DNA from: Pseudomonas sp. MYb185
Lineage (GTDB): Bacteria; Pseudomonadota; Gammaproteobacteria; Pseudomonadales; Pseudomonadaceae
Direction: 5' to 3'
Assembly: GCF_002979975.1 (NCBI RefSeq)
Contig: NZ_PCQD01000003.1
Location: 62,001-126,000 of the forward strand
DNA length: 64,000 nt
This document shows, in pieces, positions 46,371-55,319 of the stretch. The position numbers and the translations under genes were made by a program. Below the pieces are notes generated by a model, which was given only the letters and a program-made list of their open reading frames with translations, was not told the DNA's origin and made no database searches. Every line of letters begins with the position of its first letter. Position 1 is the first letter of the stretch.

Positions 46371-49199
46371 ATGAGCCCCAGTGGAAAACGCCTGGACGCC
46401 GTGGCCAGCCAGCGCCTGCATCAGCGCGATCTGCTATTCGAATATTCCCGCCTGCCACAGTGGCTGGTCATGCTCGCCGCCGGCGTGGTCACCGCGCTGG
46501 TCTGGGAGCATGCGTCACACCCGCTGGCGCTGAGCTGGCTGGTGGTGGTCTGCCTGCTGACGCTGCTGCGCATCCGCCTGGCCCGCTGCTATTATCGCTG
46601 CAGTGCCGAACAGCGTCTGCAACCACACTGGCTGGCAACCTTCTATATCGGTAATGCCATGTCCGGGCTGGCCATGGGGCTGGTGCATATCCTGCTGGTA
46701 CCCGTGGATACCTTCAACCTGCAGGCCAGCGCCTATGCCGTCACCAGCGGCGTGGTGCTGTGCGTAAGCATCATCTACGCGCACCGTTTCAGCGCCTTCC
46801 TGACCTTCGCCCTGCCGAGCTGGCTGCTGCCGACCGTGTTCCTGCTGCTGCAGGACGACAGCAGCAGCCCCTACTGGGGCCTGATGGGCGTCACCCTGTT
46901 CAGTTGCATACTGCTGGCCGCGGCCTTCATCAACCGCTCGGTCACCCATACCCTGCGCAGCAACCGGCGCAACGAGGCGCTGTTGTACCGCCTGGATGAG
47001 GCGCGTCAGCAGGCCGAGGCGCTGAACATCCAGCTGAGCGGGGAAATCCAGCACCGCCGGCAGGCCGAGCAGCAATTGCGCAACAGCCATGATGCGCTGG
47101 AGCATCGGGTCGCCCAGCGCACTACCGAGTTGCAGCAGACCCAGGCTCGCCTGAGCATGGCGCTGGAGGCCAGTGCGCTGGGTCTGTGGGACTGGGATCT
47201 GCGCACCGACATCGTGCACCACTCCCACCTGCTGGAGATCTTCGGCCTGCCCGAGACCCAGTTGACCATGACCGGCGGGCTCAAGCCGCGGGTGCATCCG
47301 GATGATGTCGAGCGCGTACGCGATGCGTTGATCAGCCATTTCAAGCATGCCACGCCCTACTGCGTCGAATACCGCGTCAAGCATCAGGATGGGCGCTGGG
47401 TCTGGGTCGAGGACAATGGCCGCGCGGTGGAACGTGACGGCGCCCGCCGCGCGCTGCGCATGATCGGCACCCGCCGCGACATCACCGCCCGCCGGCACCA
47501 GCATGAGCAGGAGCGTCTGGCGGCAACGGTGTTCGAGGCCACCTCCGACGGTATCTTCATCCTCGATCCGCAGCAGAAGGTGCTGGCGGTGAACCAGGCA
47601 TTCAGCGTGATCACCGGCTACCCCGCCCAGGATGTGATCGGCACCTCCTTGCTGAGCAGAAGCAACGACCCGGCAACGCTCGATACCTATGCCCGCCTGC
47701 ATGCAGCGCTGCGCAACCATGACCGTTGGGAGGGCGAGGTGATCGAGCAGAGGCGCAGTGGCGAACGCTACCCGCAGTGGCTGCAATTGGCGGTGGTGCG
47801 CGATGAGCAGGGCGAAATAACGCACTATGTGGGCTTCTTCGCCGACCAGACCATCAGCCGCAAGACCGAGGAACAGCTGCGCTATCTCACCGATCACGAT
47901 CCGCTGACCCATCTGGCCAACCGCAGCCAGTTCACCCGCAAGCTGGCCGAGGCCACCGGGCAGGCCCGCGCCCAGGGCCACGGACTGGCCCTGCTGCACA
48001 TCGACCTGGACCGTTTCAAGTACATCAACGACACCCTGGGCCATGTCCAGGCCGATGCACTGCTGTGCCAGGTGGCCGACCGTCTGAACCAGATGCTGCC
48101 CAATGCCTTCATCCTGGCGCGTCTGTCCGCCGATGAGTTCGTGGTGGTGAAGCAGGATCTGCCCTCCACCGCCCTGGCGGAGCTGGCCAGCCGCCTGCTG
48201 AAGGTACTCGGCGAGCCGATCCAGATTGGCAGCAACGAGCTGATCGTTTCCGCTTCCATCGGCATCAGTCACTTCCCCGATGCGGCGCGCAACAGCCTGC
48301 AGCTGATCAACCAGGCCAATCAGGCCATGCAGCATGCCAAGCACCTGGGCGGCAATTGCTTCCAGTTCTATTCCGCGGATCTGCCGACACGCAATATCGA
48401 TCGCCTGCGCCTGGAAAACGAACTACGCAAGGCGATCACCGAAGACCAGCTGCAGATCCAGTACCAGCCCAAGCTGCATCTGGCGTCCAACAGCATCGGC
48501 AGCGCCGAGGCACTGGTACGCTGGCAGCATCCGACCCGCGGCATGCTGGCACCGGCGGAGTTCATCGCCATGGCCGAGGAGACCGGCCTGATCCTGCCGC
48601 TTGGCGAGCTGGTGCTGCGCCAGGCCTGCCAGCAGGCCAGCCACTGGCTGCACGACGGTCCGGCACCGATACGGGTGGCGGTCAACATGTCGGTCCAGCA
48701 GTTGCGCCAGCCGCGCTTCGCCGCCGAGGTAGCCACGATCCTGCAGCAGACTGCACTGCCCGCCAGCCTGCTGGAGCTGGAACTGACCGAGAGCATGCTG
48801 CTGGAACACAGCGAAACCGTGGCGGAGAATATCGCCGCGCTGCAGCAGTTGGGGGTGGAGTTGTCGGTGGATGACTTCGGTACCGGCTATTCGTCGCTGG
48901 CCTACCTCAAGCGTTTTCCCATCCACAGCCTGAAGATCGACCGCAGCTTCATCGGCGAACTGGATGAGCAGCCCCGCGATGCGGCCATCGTACGGGCCAT
49001 CGTGGCCATGGCCCACAGCATGAACCTGCGGGTGGTGGCCGAAGGCGTGGAAAAGGAAAGCCAGCTGGTGTTCCTGCGCAACCAGGGTTGCGATGAAGTA
49101 CAGGGCTATCTGGTCAGCAAGCCGGTCTCGGCCGAGGCCTTCACCCGGCTGCTGCAACAGCGCCAGGGGAGCGGCAAGTTATCCATGCCCACGCCCTAG
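46371..49199 (+). CDS. Membrane PAS-GGDEF-EAL cyclic di-GMP protein
   Basis: A 942-residue inner-membrane protein. About five helices (25-190) form the sensor, then a coiled coil (about 200-260), two PAS domains (about 265-375 and 385-505), a GGDEF domain (about 520-680) and a C-terminal EAL domain (about 690-935). The GGDEF signature reads LSADEF, so cyclase activity is doubtful. The EAL domain keeps EALVRW and DDFGTGYSSLAYL, so hydrolysis of cyclic di-GMP is likely. ATG 46371 is preferred over an unsupported longer frame. Divergent from uvrD. Confidence 0.9.
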   Translation: MSPSGKRLDAVASQRLHQRDLLFEYSRLPQWLVMLAAGVVTALVWEHASHPLALSWLVVVCLLTLLRIRLARCYYRCSAEQRLQPHWLATFYIGNAMSGLAMGLVHILLVPVDTFNLQASAYAVTSGVVLCVSIIYAHRFSAFLTFALPSWLLPTVFLLLQDDSSSPYWGLMGVTLFSCILLAAAFINRSVTHTLRSNRRNEALLYRLDEARQQAEALNIQLSGEIQHRRQAEQQLRNSHDALEHRVAQRTTELQQTQARLSMALEASALGLWDWDLRTDIVHHSHLLEIFGLPETQLTMTGGLKPRVHPDDVERVRDALISHFKHATPYCVEYRVKHQDGRWVWVEDNGRAVERDGARRALRMIGTRRDITARRHQHEQERLAATVFEATSDGIFILDPQQKVLAVNQAFSVITGYPAQDVIGTSLLSRSNDPATLDTYARLHAALRNHDRWEGEVIEQRRSGERYPQWLQLAVVRDEQGEITHYVGFFADQTISRKTEEQLRYLTDHDPLTHLANRSQFTRKLAEATGQARAQGHGLALLHIDLDRFKYINDTLGHVQADALLCQVADRLNQMLPNAFILARLSADEFVVVKQDLPSTALAELASRLLKVLGEPIQIGSNELIVSASIGISHFPDAARNSLQLINQANQAMQHAKHLGGNCFQFYSADLPTRNIDRLRLENELRKAITEDQLQIQYQPKLHLASNSIGSAEALVRWQHPTRGMLAPAEFIAMAEETGLILPLGELVLRQACQQASHWLHDGPAPIRVAVNMSVQQLRQPRFAAEVATILQQTALPASLLELELTESMLLEHSETVAENIAALQQLGVELSVDDFGTGYSSLAYLKRFPIHSLKIDRSFIGELDEQPRDAAIVRAIVAMAHSMNLRVVAEGVEKESQLVFLRNQGCDEVQGYLVSKPVSAEAFTRLLQQRQGSGKLSMPTP

Positions 49200-49237
49200 G
49201 GGTGGCGTATGTCGGTATCCTCGGTGCTGCCCCCTCC

Positions 49238-50701
49238 CTAACGCTCGTCGAACCAGACATGCCCGGCGCGCTCGAGCAGGCTGTCCGCCGCCTCTGGGCC
49301 CCAGCTGCCGGCGGCGTAGCGTTTCGGTGAGCGATAGACCTCGCGCCAGCCACGGATGATCGGGTCCACCCAGCGCCAGGCTGCCTCGATCTCGTCGCGG
49401 CGCATGAACAGCGTGGCATCCCCCTGGATCACATCCAGCAGCAGCCGCTCGTAGGCATCCCAGCGCCGGCGCTTGAAGGCCTCGTCGAAGTGCAGGTCCA
49501 GGTCCACCTCCTGCAGCGCCATGCCACGCCCCGGGGACTTGGCCATCAGCGACAGGCTGATGCTTTCATCGGGCTGCAGGCGGATCACCAGGCGGTTGCC
49601 GACCGGGGTATTGCCGGGAAACAGCCGATGCGGCACGGATTTGAACTGGATGACGATTTCCGACTTGCGCTGCGCCAGGGACTTGCCGGTACGCAGATAG
49701 AAGGGCACGCCGGCCCAACGCCAGTTGTCGATCTCGGCCTTGAGCGCGACGAAGGTTTCGGTATTGCTGTCGTGATCGACGCTTTTCTCGAAATAGTAGG
49801 CCGGCAGCACTTCCCCGGCACGCTTGCCCTTGGAGTACTGCCCGCGCACGGTCTGGTCCTGCACATCCATGCCGGTGATCGGCCGCAGGGCTTCGAGGAT
49901 CTTGAGCTTTTCGTTGCGTACCGCCTCCGGCTCGAAGTGCACCGGCGCTTCCATGGCTACCAGGCACAGCAGCTGCAACAGGTGGTTCTGCAGCATGTCG
50001 CGCATGGCCCCGGCCCGGTCGTAATAGGCACCGCGGTTTTCCACACCCACGGTTTCCAGCACGCTGATCTGCACATGGTCGATATGCCCGTTGCGCCATA
50101 GCGGCTCGAACAGCGCATTGCCGAAGCGCAGCGCCAGGAGATTCTGTACCGCTTCCTTGCCGAGGAAGTGGTCGATACGAAACACCCGGGACTCGTCGAA
50201 TACGCTGCTGATGCAGTCGTTGATCTGATTGGCGGTGCGCAGGCTTTCGCCCAGCGGCTTCTCCAGCACGATGCGCGCCTCGGCATTCACCAGACCGGCC
50301 GAATGCAGGTGCAGCGCCGCCGGCGCGAACAGGTCCGGCAACGTCGCCAGATAGAACACCCGCACCCGCCCGGGGTGATCACCCAGCCGTTTGGCCAGAT
50401 TGGCGAATTCGGTACGCTGGCTGACGTTCAGGACCATGTAATCGAGCCGCTCGGCAAAGCTGGCCCAGCTCGCATCATCGAAATCGGCCTTGGCCACGTG
50501 TTGGCTGACGTGCCGGCGTACCAGCTTGCGATAGTCGTCGGTATCGTGCCGGGCGCGGGCCAGCGACAGGATGCGGGTGTCCGGGTGCAGATGGCGATCG
50601 CGGTGCAGATAGAACAGGGCCGGCAGCAGCTTGCGCATGGCCAGGTCCCCCGTGCCGCCGAAAACCACGATATCGCAGGCATTACCGTATCGCACAGACA
50701 C
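49238..50701 (-). CDS. zwf: Glucose-6-phosphate 1-dehydrogenase
   Basis: A 487-residue cytosolic enzyme oxidising glucose 6-phosphate with NAD(P), the entry to the Entner-Doudoroff and pentose phosphate routes. The N-terminal GGTGDLAMRKLLPALF is the nucleotide site and RIDHFLGKE holds the catalytic His. GTG 50701 is chosen because AAGGAGA lies eight bases upstream. The usual partners pgl and eda do not follow; a convergent EAL gene ends 38 bp away. Divergent hexR suggests HexR repression. Confidence 0.96.
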   Translation of the reverse strand: MSVRYGNACDIVVFGGTGDLAMRKLLPALFYLHRDRHLHPDTRILSLARARHDTDDYRKLVRRHVSQHVAKADFDDASWASFAERLDYMVLNVSQRTEFANLAKRLGDHPGRVRVFYLATLPDLFAPAALHLHSAGLVNAEARIVLEKPLGESLRTANQINDCISSVFDESRVFRIDHFLGKEAVQNLLALRFGNALFEPLWRNGHIDHVQISVLETVGVENRGAYYDRAGAMRDMLQNHLLQLLCLVAMEAPVHFEPEAVRNEKLKILEALRPITGMDVQDQTVRGQYSKGKRAGEVLPAYYFEKSVDHDSNTETFVALKAEIDNWRWAGVPFYLRTGKSLAQRKSEIVIQFKSVPHRLFPGNTPVGNRLVIRLQPDESISLSLMAKSPGRGMALQEVDLDLHFDEAFKRRRWDAYERLLLDVIQGDATLFMRRDEIEAAWRWVDPIIRGWREVYRSPKRYAAGSWGPEAADSLLERAGHVWFDER

Positions 50702-50737
50702 TTAAAGTTCTCCTTGGAAAAGCGGGCAGGAGGTTTT

Positions 50738-50752
50738 TGTAGTATAACTACA
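50738..50752. promoter_or_regulatory. HexR operator between zwf and hexR
   Basis: TGTAGTATAACTACA, arms TGTAGT and ACTACA around ATA, matches the known HexR consensus of the TGTARTWWWAYTACA form. It lies 37 bp upstream of zwf and 43 bp upstream of hexR, placed to control both. Confidence 0.75.
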
Positions 50753-50794
50753 CAACATCACGACTCCCGTACCGCAGACTATCATGAAGCCCAC

Positions 50795-51670
50795 GTGAAC
50801 TTGCTCCAGCATATCGCCGGTAACCGCCAGACACTCCGCAAGTCGGAGCTGAAGGTTGCCGACCACGTTCTCACCAACGCCGCACAGGTGATGCACTCGT
50901 CGATGGCCGACCTGGCCCGTGAGGTCGGCGTCAGCGAGCCCACCATCGTGCGCTTCTGTCGGGCCATCGGCTGTAGCGGCTTCCAGGATCTGAAACTCAA
51001 GCTGGCGCAGAGCCTGGCGGCCGGCGCCAGCTTCGGGCAGTTCTCGATCAGCGAGGACGACAGCATTGCCGACCTGTCGCAGAAGATCTTCGATACCACC
51101 CTGGCCACCCTGATAGACGTGCGCGAACGTCTGGATGCCGATGCCATGGAGCAGGCCATCCTGGCCATGGCCGAGGCCCGCCGGGTGGAGTTCTACGGCT
51201 TCGGCGCCTCCGGTGCGGTAGCCAGCGATGCCCAGCACAAGTTCTTCCGCCTGCAGGTATCCACCGCCGCCTACTCCGACCCGCACATGCAGGCCATGTC
51301 GGCGGTCACCCTGGGACCCTATGATGTGGCCGTAGCCATTTCCCAGACCGGGCGGACCAAGGACCTGCTGCACTCCGCGTCGTTGGTGGTGGAAGCCGGC
51401 GCCACGCTGATCAGCCTGTGCCCGAGTAATACGCCGCTGGCCGAGCTGGGGCGCATCCACATTCCCATCGATGTCACTGAAGATACCGATATCTACACTC
51501 CGCTGTCATCCCGTATCGCCCACCTGGTGGTAATCGATGTGCTGGCCATGGGCATGGCCATGCGTCGCGGACCAGAGCTGGTCAACCACCTGAAGAACGT
51601 CAAGCGCAGCCTGCGCGGCTTGCGCCTGTCGAACAAGGCCATGCAGCGCACCAGCGATATCCAGGACTGA
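50795..51670 (+). CDS. hexR: HexR transcription regulator (RpiR family)
   Basis: A 291-residue repressor of glucose catabolism genes, relieved by 2-keto-3-deoxy-6-phosphogluconate. N-terminal helix-turn-helix (about 1-75, ADLAREVGVSEPTIVRFCRAIGCSGFQDLK) and C-terminal SIS sugar-phosphate domain (about 125-255, EFYGFGASGAVASDAQHKF and VAISQTGRTKDLL). The start is GTG 50795, which yields the conserved MNLLQHIAGNR; no in-frame ATG exists there. Confidence 0.95.
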   Translation: MNLLQHIAGNRQTLRKSELKVADHVLTNAAQVMHSSMADLAREVGVSEPTIVRFCRAIGCSGFQDLKLKLAQSLAAGASFGQFSISEDDSIADLSQKIFDTTLATLIDVRERLDADAMEQAILAMAEARRVEFYGFGASGAVASDAQHKFFRLQVSTAAYSDPHMQAMSAVTLGPYDVAVAISQTGRTKDLLHSASLVVEAGATLISLCPSNTPLAELGRIHIPIDVTEDTDIYTPLSSRIAHLVVIDVLAMGMAMRRGPELVNHLKNVKRSLRGLRLSNKAMQRTSDIQD

Positions 51671-51692
51671 CGGCCCAGCGAGGAACTCCCCC

Positions 51693-51971
51693 ATGCCTGT
51701 CGCCATGGCACGCCACATTCTGGTCAAGACCGAAGCCGAAGCTGCGCAATTGAAGCAACAGCTGGCCGCGGGTGCGGCATTCGACATGCTGGCCCGCAAG
51801 CATTCCACCTGCCCCTCGCGCAAGCGTGGCGGGGATCTGGGCGAGGTGCGGCCCGGGCAGATGGTGCGCGCCATCGACCAGATCATCTTCAAGAAACCGC
51901 TGAAGGTCATCCACGGGCCGGTCAAGACCCAGTTCGGCTGGCATCTAGTACAGGTGTTCTACCGCGACTGA
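51693..51971 (+). CDS. ppiC: Parvulin-type peptidyl-prolyl isomerase
   Basis: A 92-residue single-domain cytosolic isomerase. It starts MARHILVKTEAEA, with the second-helix GDLGEVRPGQMV and the closing HGPVKTQFGWHLVQV, both diagnostic of PpiC. GAGGA lies eight bases upstream of ATG 51693. It is 22 bp after hexR. Confidence 0.94.
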   Translation: MPVAMARHILVKTEAEAAQLKQQLAAGAAFDMLARKHSTCPSRKRGGDLGEVRPGQMVRAIDQIIFKKPLKVIHGPVKTQFGWHLVQVFYRD

Positions 51972-52097
51972 CACCAGCCGCCGACCACTGCTGCGCTTGC
52001 CTGTTGCATACCGACCTGCAAAATCGGAAATACCGTCTATCCTGTAAGGGCATTCGACATAAGCCGAACATGACACCCTGATCAGGGAGGACACGGT

Positions 52098-52223
52098 ATG
52101 CAGTTGAAAAACCTGTACAAGCCGGTACGCATCCTGAGTTTTGTCGTTCTCGCATTGATGCTGATCGCCGCCCTTTATGCGTTCACCATGACCGTTTTGC
52201 ACTGGACAGGCATTAATGTCTGA
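52098..52223 (+). CDS. Small single-helix membrane protein before norC
   Basis: A 41-codon frame from ATG 52098 to TGA 52221-52223 with GGAGG eight bases upstream. The protein starts MQLKNLYKPV and has one hydrophobic helix (about residues 13-33: LSFVVLALMLIAALYAFTMTV). It is 12 bp ahead of norC on the same strand, so it is likely translated with the nor cluster. I do not recognise a family; it could be an assembly or accessory subunit of the nitric oxide reductase. Confidence 0.7.
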   Translation: MQLKNLYKPVRILSFVVLALMLIAALYAFTMTVLHWTGINV

Positions 52224-52235
52224 CGAGGCGCAACC

Positions 52236-53096
52236 ATGAACAACAGGCAAGCCAGAATCTTCGCATGGGCCTCGACCATCGTGGCCGCCGTCGTGTTCCT
52301 TGGGCTGACGCTCGACAGTCATCGCCAGTTTCCCAAGCTGACCAATGCCGACGCCATCACCCCGCAGGTCACCCACGGCAAGGACGTGTGGCACAAGTAC
52401 AACTGCATCAATTGCCACACCCTGTTCGGCGAGGGCGCCTATTACGCTCCCGACCTGACCAAGATCACCCAGCACCGCGGCGAGGCCTACCTGCAGGCCT
52501 ATATGCGCGATCCCTCCCAGTTCTATGATGAGCAACGCCACCGCCGGCTGATGCCGCAGCAGAACCTCAGCGAGGAGGAGATCACTGACCTGATCCAGTT
52601 CCTCGACTGGGTCAGCAAGGTCGACAACCAGGGCTGGCCGCCGCGGCCGATTCTGGTCACCGGTGGATTTACCGCGGTGGCCGGCTCCGGGGGCGCCGGC
52701 GATGTGGCCACTGTGCAGAGCGGATCGACCTCGGTCGGCGTGCGCCCGGTGAGCCCGGACAACGATATCCGCGCCCTGGGTGAAAACGTGTTCCGTACCG
52801 CGGTGCCCGGCTGTGTCGCCTGCCATTCGCTGGCACCCGGCGCCGATGGGGCCGGCCCCAGCCTGGCGGGCGTGGCTACCCGTGCCGAATTGCTGGTGGG
52901 GGCGGACGACTATCGGGGCCAGGCCAGCGATATCGAAGGCTATCTGAGAGAGTCCATTGTCGAGCCCAGCGCCCACCTCAGTAGCGGTGGCATGTACTCG
53001 GCCAACGGCGTGTCCTTCATGCCGAATACCTACGGTGAGAGCCTGAGCGAAGAAGAAATCGAGCAGTTGGTCGCCTTCCTTGCCACGCTCAAATAA
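52236..53096 (+). CDS. norC: Nitric oxide reductase cytochrome c subunit with extra haem domain
   Basis: A 286-residue membrane-anchored cytochrome, about twice the usual NorC length of around 146. An N-terminal helix (about 8-26) is followed by the canonical NorC haem site CINCH (57-61), then after residue 135 a Gly/Ser-rich linker (about 145-175) and a second cytochrome c domain with CVACH (193-197) and a likely distal Met in VSFMPN. NorC normally carries one haem; this protein appears dihaem. It feeds electrons to NorB. Confidence 0.9.
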   Translation: MNNRQARIFAWASTIVAAVVFLGLTLDSHRQFPKLTNADAITPQVTHGKDVWHKYNCINCHTLFGEGAYYAPDLTKITQHRGEAYLQAYMRDPSQFYDEQRHRRLMPQQNLSEEEITDLIQFLDWVSKVDNQGWPPRPILVTGGFTAVAGSGGAGDVATVQSGSTSVGVRPVSPDNDIRALGENVFRTAVPGCVACHSLAPGADGAGPSLAGVATRAELLVGADDYRGQASDIEGYLRESIVEPSAHLSSGGMYSANGVSFMPNTYGESLSEEEIEQLVAFLATLK

Positions 53097-53120
53097 ATGC
53101 GGATTTGACGGAGAACGACA

Positions 53121-54491
53121 ATGCGCTACAAGTCCCAGTCAGTCGCCTATTGGTACTTCGCCGTGGCAATGGTGCTGTTCGGCCTGCAACTGGTGTTCGG
53201 TCTGCTGTCGGCGACCAAGTACCTGGGGCCCGATCCGCTGCTGTACATCCTGCCCTTCGACGTAACCAAGGTGATCCATACCAACCTGTTGATCGTCTGG
53301 GTGTTGACCGGCTTCATGGGTGCCACCTACTGGCTGATACCCGATGAATCACGCACCGAGCTGCACAGCGTCAAGCTGGCCTACATTCAGCTGATCCTGT
53401 GGACGCTGATGGGCGTGACCGCGGTCATCGGTTACCTGTTCCGCTACGGCACCGGCAACAAGTTGCTGGAACAGCCACTGCCGCACAAGATCGTGATCGT
53501 CATCTGCATGCTGATCTTTCTCTACAACATCGGCATGACGATCAGGAAATCCGGCCGCTTCACTACCACCGAAGGAGTGCTGGTACTGGGCCTGGTCAGC
53601 TCGGCGGTGCTGTTCTTTCCGGCGCTGCTGCATTACGAGAACTACACGGTGTCGATCTTCTACCGCTGGTGGACCATCCACCTGTGGGTCGAGGGGGTGT
53701 GGATGATGATCATGGGCGCCTTTCTCGCCTATCTGCTGATCCGCCTGTCCGGGGCCGACCGCGAGGTCATGGAGAAGTGGCTGTACGTGATCGTCGGGCT
53801 GGTATTTTTGGCCGGTATCCTCGGCACCGCGCACCATTACTACTGGGTCGGCGTACCCTACTACTGGCTGCCGATCGGCGGATTCTTCAGCGCGCTGGAA
53901 CCACTGGCGATCGTCGGCATGGCGGTGTACGCCTATGGCGCCATGCGCCGCTCGGGCCTGTCACACCCCAACGTGCTGGCCCTGCACTGGACCCTGGGCA
54001 GCGCCATCTTCACCCTGTTCGGGGCCGGCCTGCTGGGGCTGGCGCACACCTGGCCGAGTGTCAACAAATGGACCCATGGCACCCTGATCACCGCCATGCA
54101 CGGGCACGCCGCCTTCTATGGCGCCTATGCGATGATCGTGCTGGCGATGATCAGCTACGCCCTGCCATCGCTGACCCATGGCCGCACTGAACGGGGCAGC
54201 TCGATCGGCTATTGGGCATTCTGGCTGCAACTGGGTGGCATGTTCGGCATGACGCTGTCCTTCGCCACCGCCGGTATCGGCCAGGTGTACCTGGAACGCA
54301 TCATGGGCATGGGGTATCTGGACGCCCAGCTGAAGATCCAGATCCATTTCGTCATGCTGATCATCTGCGGCACGCTGTTCGCCACCGGGGTCGGGCTGTA
54401 TATCTTCGACTTCTTCCGCTACCGACCGCGCTTCGAGGTCAGCGAGCCGGACGTGACCGACAACGAGGTTGCCGTTGGACGGGTGGTCTGA
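53121..54491 (+). CDS. norB: Nitric oxide reductase large subunit NorB
   Basis: A 456-residue inner-membrane subunit of the haem-copper oxidase superfamily reducing NO to N2O at a haem b3-FeB site. About 12 helices are visible. Conserved His-rich segments include KVIHTNLLIVWVLTGFMG, GTAHHYYWVGVPYYWLPIGG and TAMHGHAAFYGAYAM. It follows norC by 24 bp and is followed at once by norQ. Confidence 0.96.
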   Translation: MRYKSQSVAYWYFAVAMVLFGLQLVFGLLSATKYLGPDPLLYILPFDVTKVIHTNLLIVWVLTGFMGATYWLIPDESRTELHSVKLAYIQLILWTLMGVTAVIGYLFRYGTGNKLLEQPLPHKIVIVICMLIFLYNIGMTIRKSGRFTTTEGVLVLGLVSSAVLFFPALLHYENYTVSIFYRWWTIHLWVEGVWMMIMGAFLAYLLIRLSGADREVMEKWLYVIVGLVFLAGILGTAHHYYWVGVPYYWLPIGGFFSALEPLAIVGMAVYAYGAMRRSGLSHPNVLALHWTLGSAIFTLFGAGLLGLAHTWPSVNKWTHGTLITAMHGHAAFYGAYAMIVLAMISYALPSLTHGRTERGSSIGYWAFWLQLGGMFGMTLSFATAGIGQVYLERIMGMGYLDAQLKIQIHFVMLIICGTLFATGVGLYIFDFFRYRPRFEVSEPDVTDNEVAVGRVV

Positions 54492-54492
54492 G

Positions 54493-55311
54493 GTGGGAGC
54501 CGGTGAAGCGGTACACAGTCTGGCTCGCCAGGCTGCAGACGAGCCCTGGTATCACCCCTCCGGCAACGAGGTCAGGTTGTTCGAACAGTGCCATGCACGC
54601 AACCTGGCGGTGATGCTCAAGGGGCCGACCGGTTGCGGCAAGACGCGCTTCATCGAATACATGGCCTGGAAGCTGAACCGACCGCTGATCACCATTCCCT
54701 GCCATGACGATCTGGCCGCCAGCGACCTGATCGGGCGCTTCCTGATCCAGCACAATGGCACCGTCTGGCAGGACGGACCGCTGACCCGCGCCGTACGCGA
54801 GGGCGCCATCTGCTATCTGGATGAGGTGGTGGAGGCGCGTCAGGACACCGTGGTGGTACTGCATGCCCTGACCGATCACAGGCGCATGCTGCCGATCGAC
54901 AAGACCGGCGAAACCCTTCTGGCCGCACCCGGCTTCCAACTGGTGGTGTCCTACAACCCCGGCTACCAGCGCATGCTCAAGGACCTCAAGCCCAGCACCC
55001 GGCAGCGCTTCGTCGCCATGGATCTGGATTTTCCGGCAGCCGAGCATGAAGCGCGTATCGTGCAGCACGAGAGCGGCATCGACCCGGCCACCGCCAACGG
55101 CCTGGTGGCCCTGGCCGGGCGCATCCGACACCTGCGCGACCGCGGCCTGGCCGAGGTGCCCAGCACCCGTCTGCTGATTGCCGCCGGGGCGCTGATGGTC
55201 TCCGGCATCGACCTGCGCGAAGCCTGCTATGCGGCCATCGTCTCGCCATTGTCCGACGAGCCCTCGATGGTCGGCGCCCTGCGCGACCTGGTCGACGCCA
55301 CCTTTGTCTAG
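54493..55311 (+). CDS. norQ: MoxR-type AAA ATPase NorQ
   Basis: A 272-residue AAA+ ATPase needed with NorD to insert the non-haem iron into NorB. Walker A is GPTGCGKTRFIEY, Walker B ICYLDEVVEARQD and the sensor region VVSYNPGYQ. The start is uncertain: GTG 54493, directly after the norB stop, is used; a TTG at 54469 inside norB is also possible. Its placement between norB and norD follows the norCBQD order. Confidence 0.92.
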   Translation: MGAGEAVHSLARQAADEPWYHPSGNEVRLFEQCHARNLAVMLKGPTGCGKTRFIEYMAWKLNRPLITIPCHDDLAASDLIGRFLIQHNGTVWQDGPLTRAVREGAICYLDEVVEARQDTVVVLHALTDHRRMLPIDKTGETLLAAPGFQLVVSYNPGYQRMLKDLKPSTRQRFVAMDLDFPAAEHEARIVQHESGIDPATANGLVALAGRIRHLRDRGLAEVPSTRLLIAAGALMVSGIDLREACYAAIVSPLSDEPSMVGALRDLVDATFV

Positions 55312-55319
55312 GCCCAGCC

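Noticed and set aside
44563-46374. A 603-codon plus-strand frame over uvrD
   Set aside because: Antisense to uvrD with all helicase motifs intact on the other strand; composition is that of a shadow frame.
51970-52097. Sigma-54 promoter (GG-N10-GC) or FNR/DNR box upstream of the nor cluster
   Set aside because: The best match around 51990-52010 lacks the GG element, and no TTGAT-N4-ATCAA palindrome was found.
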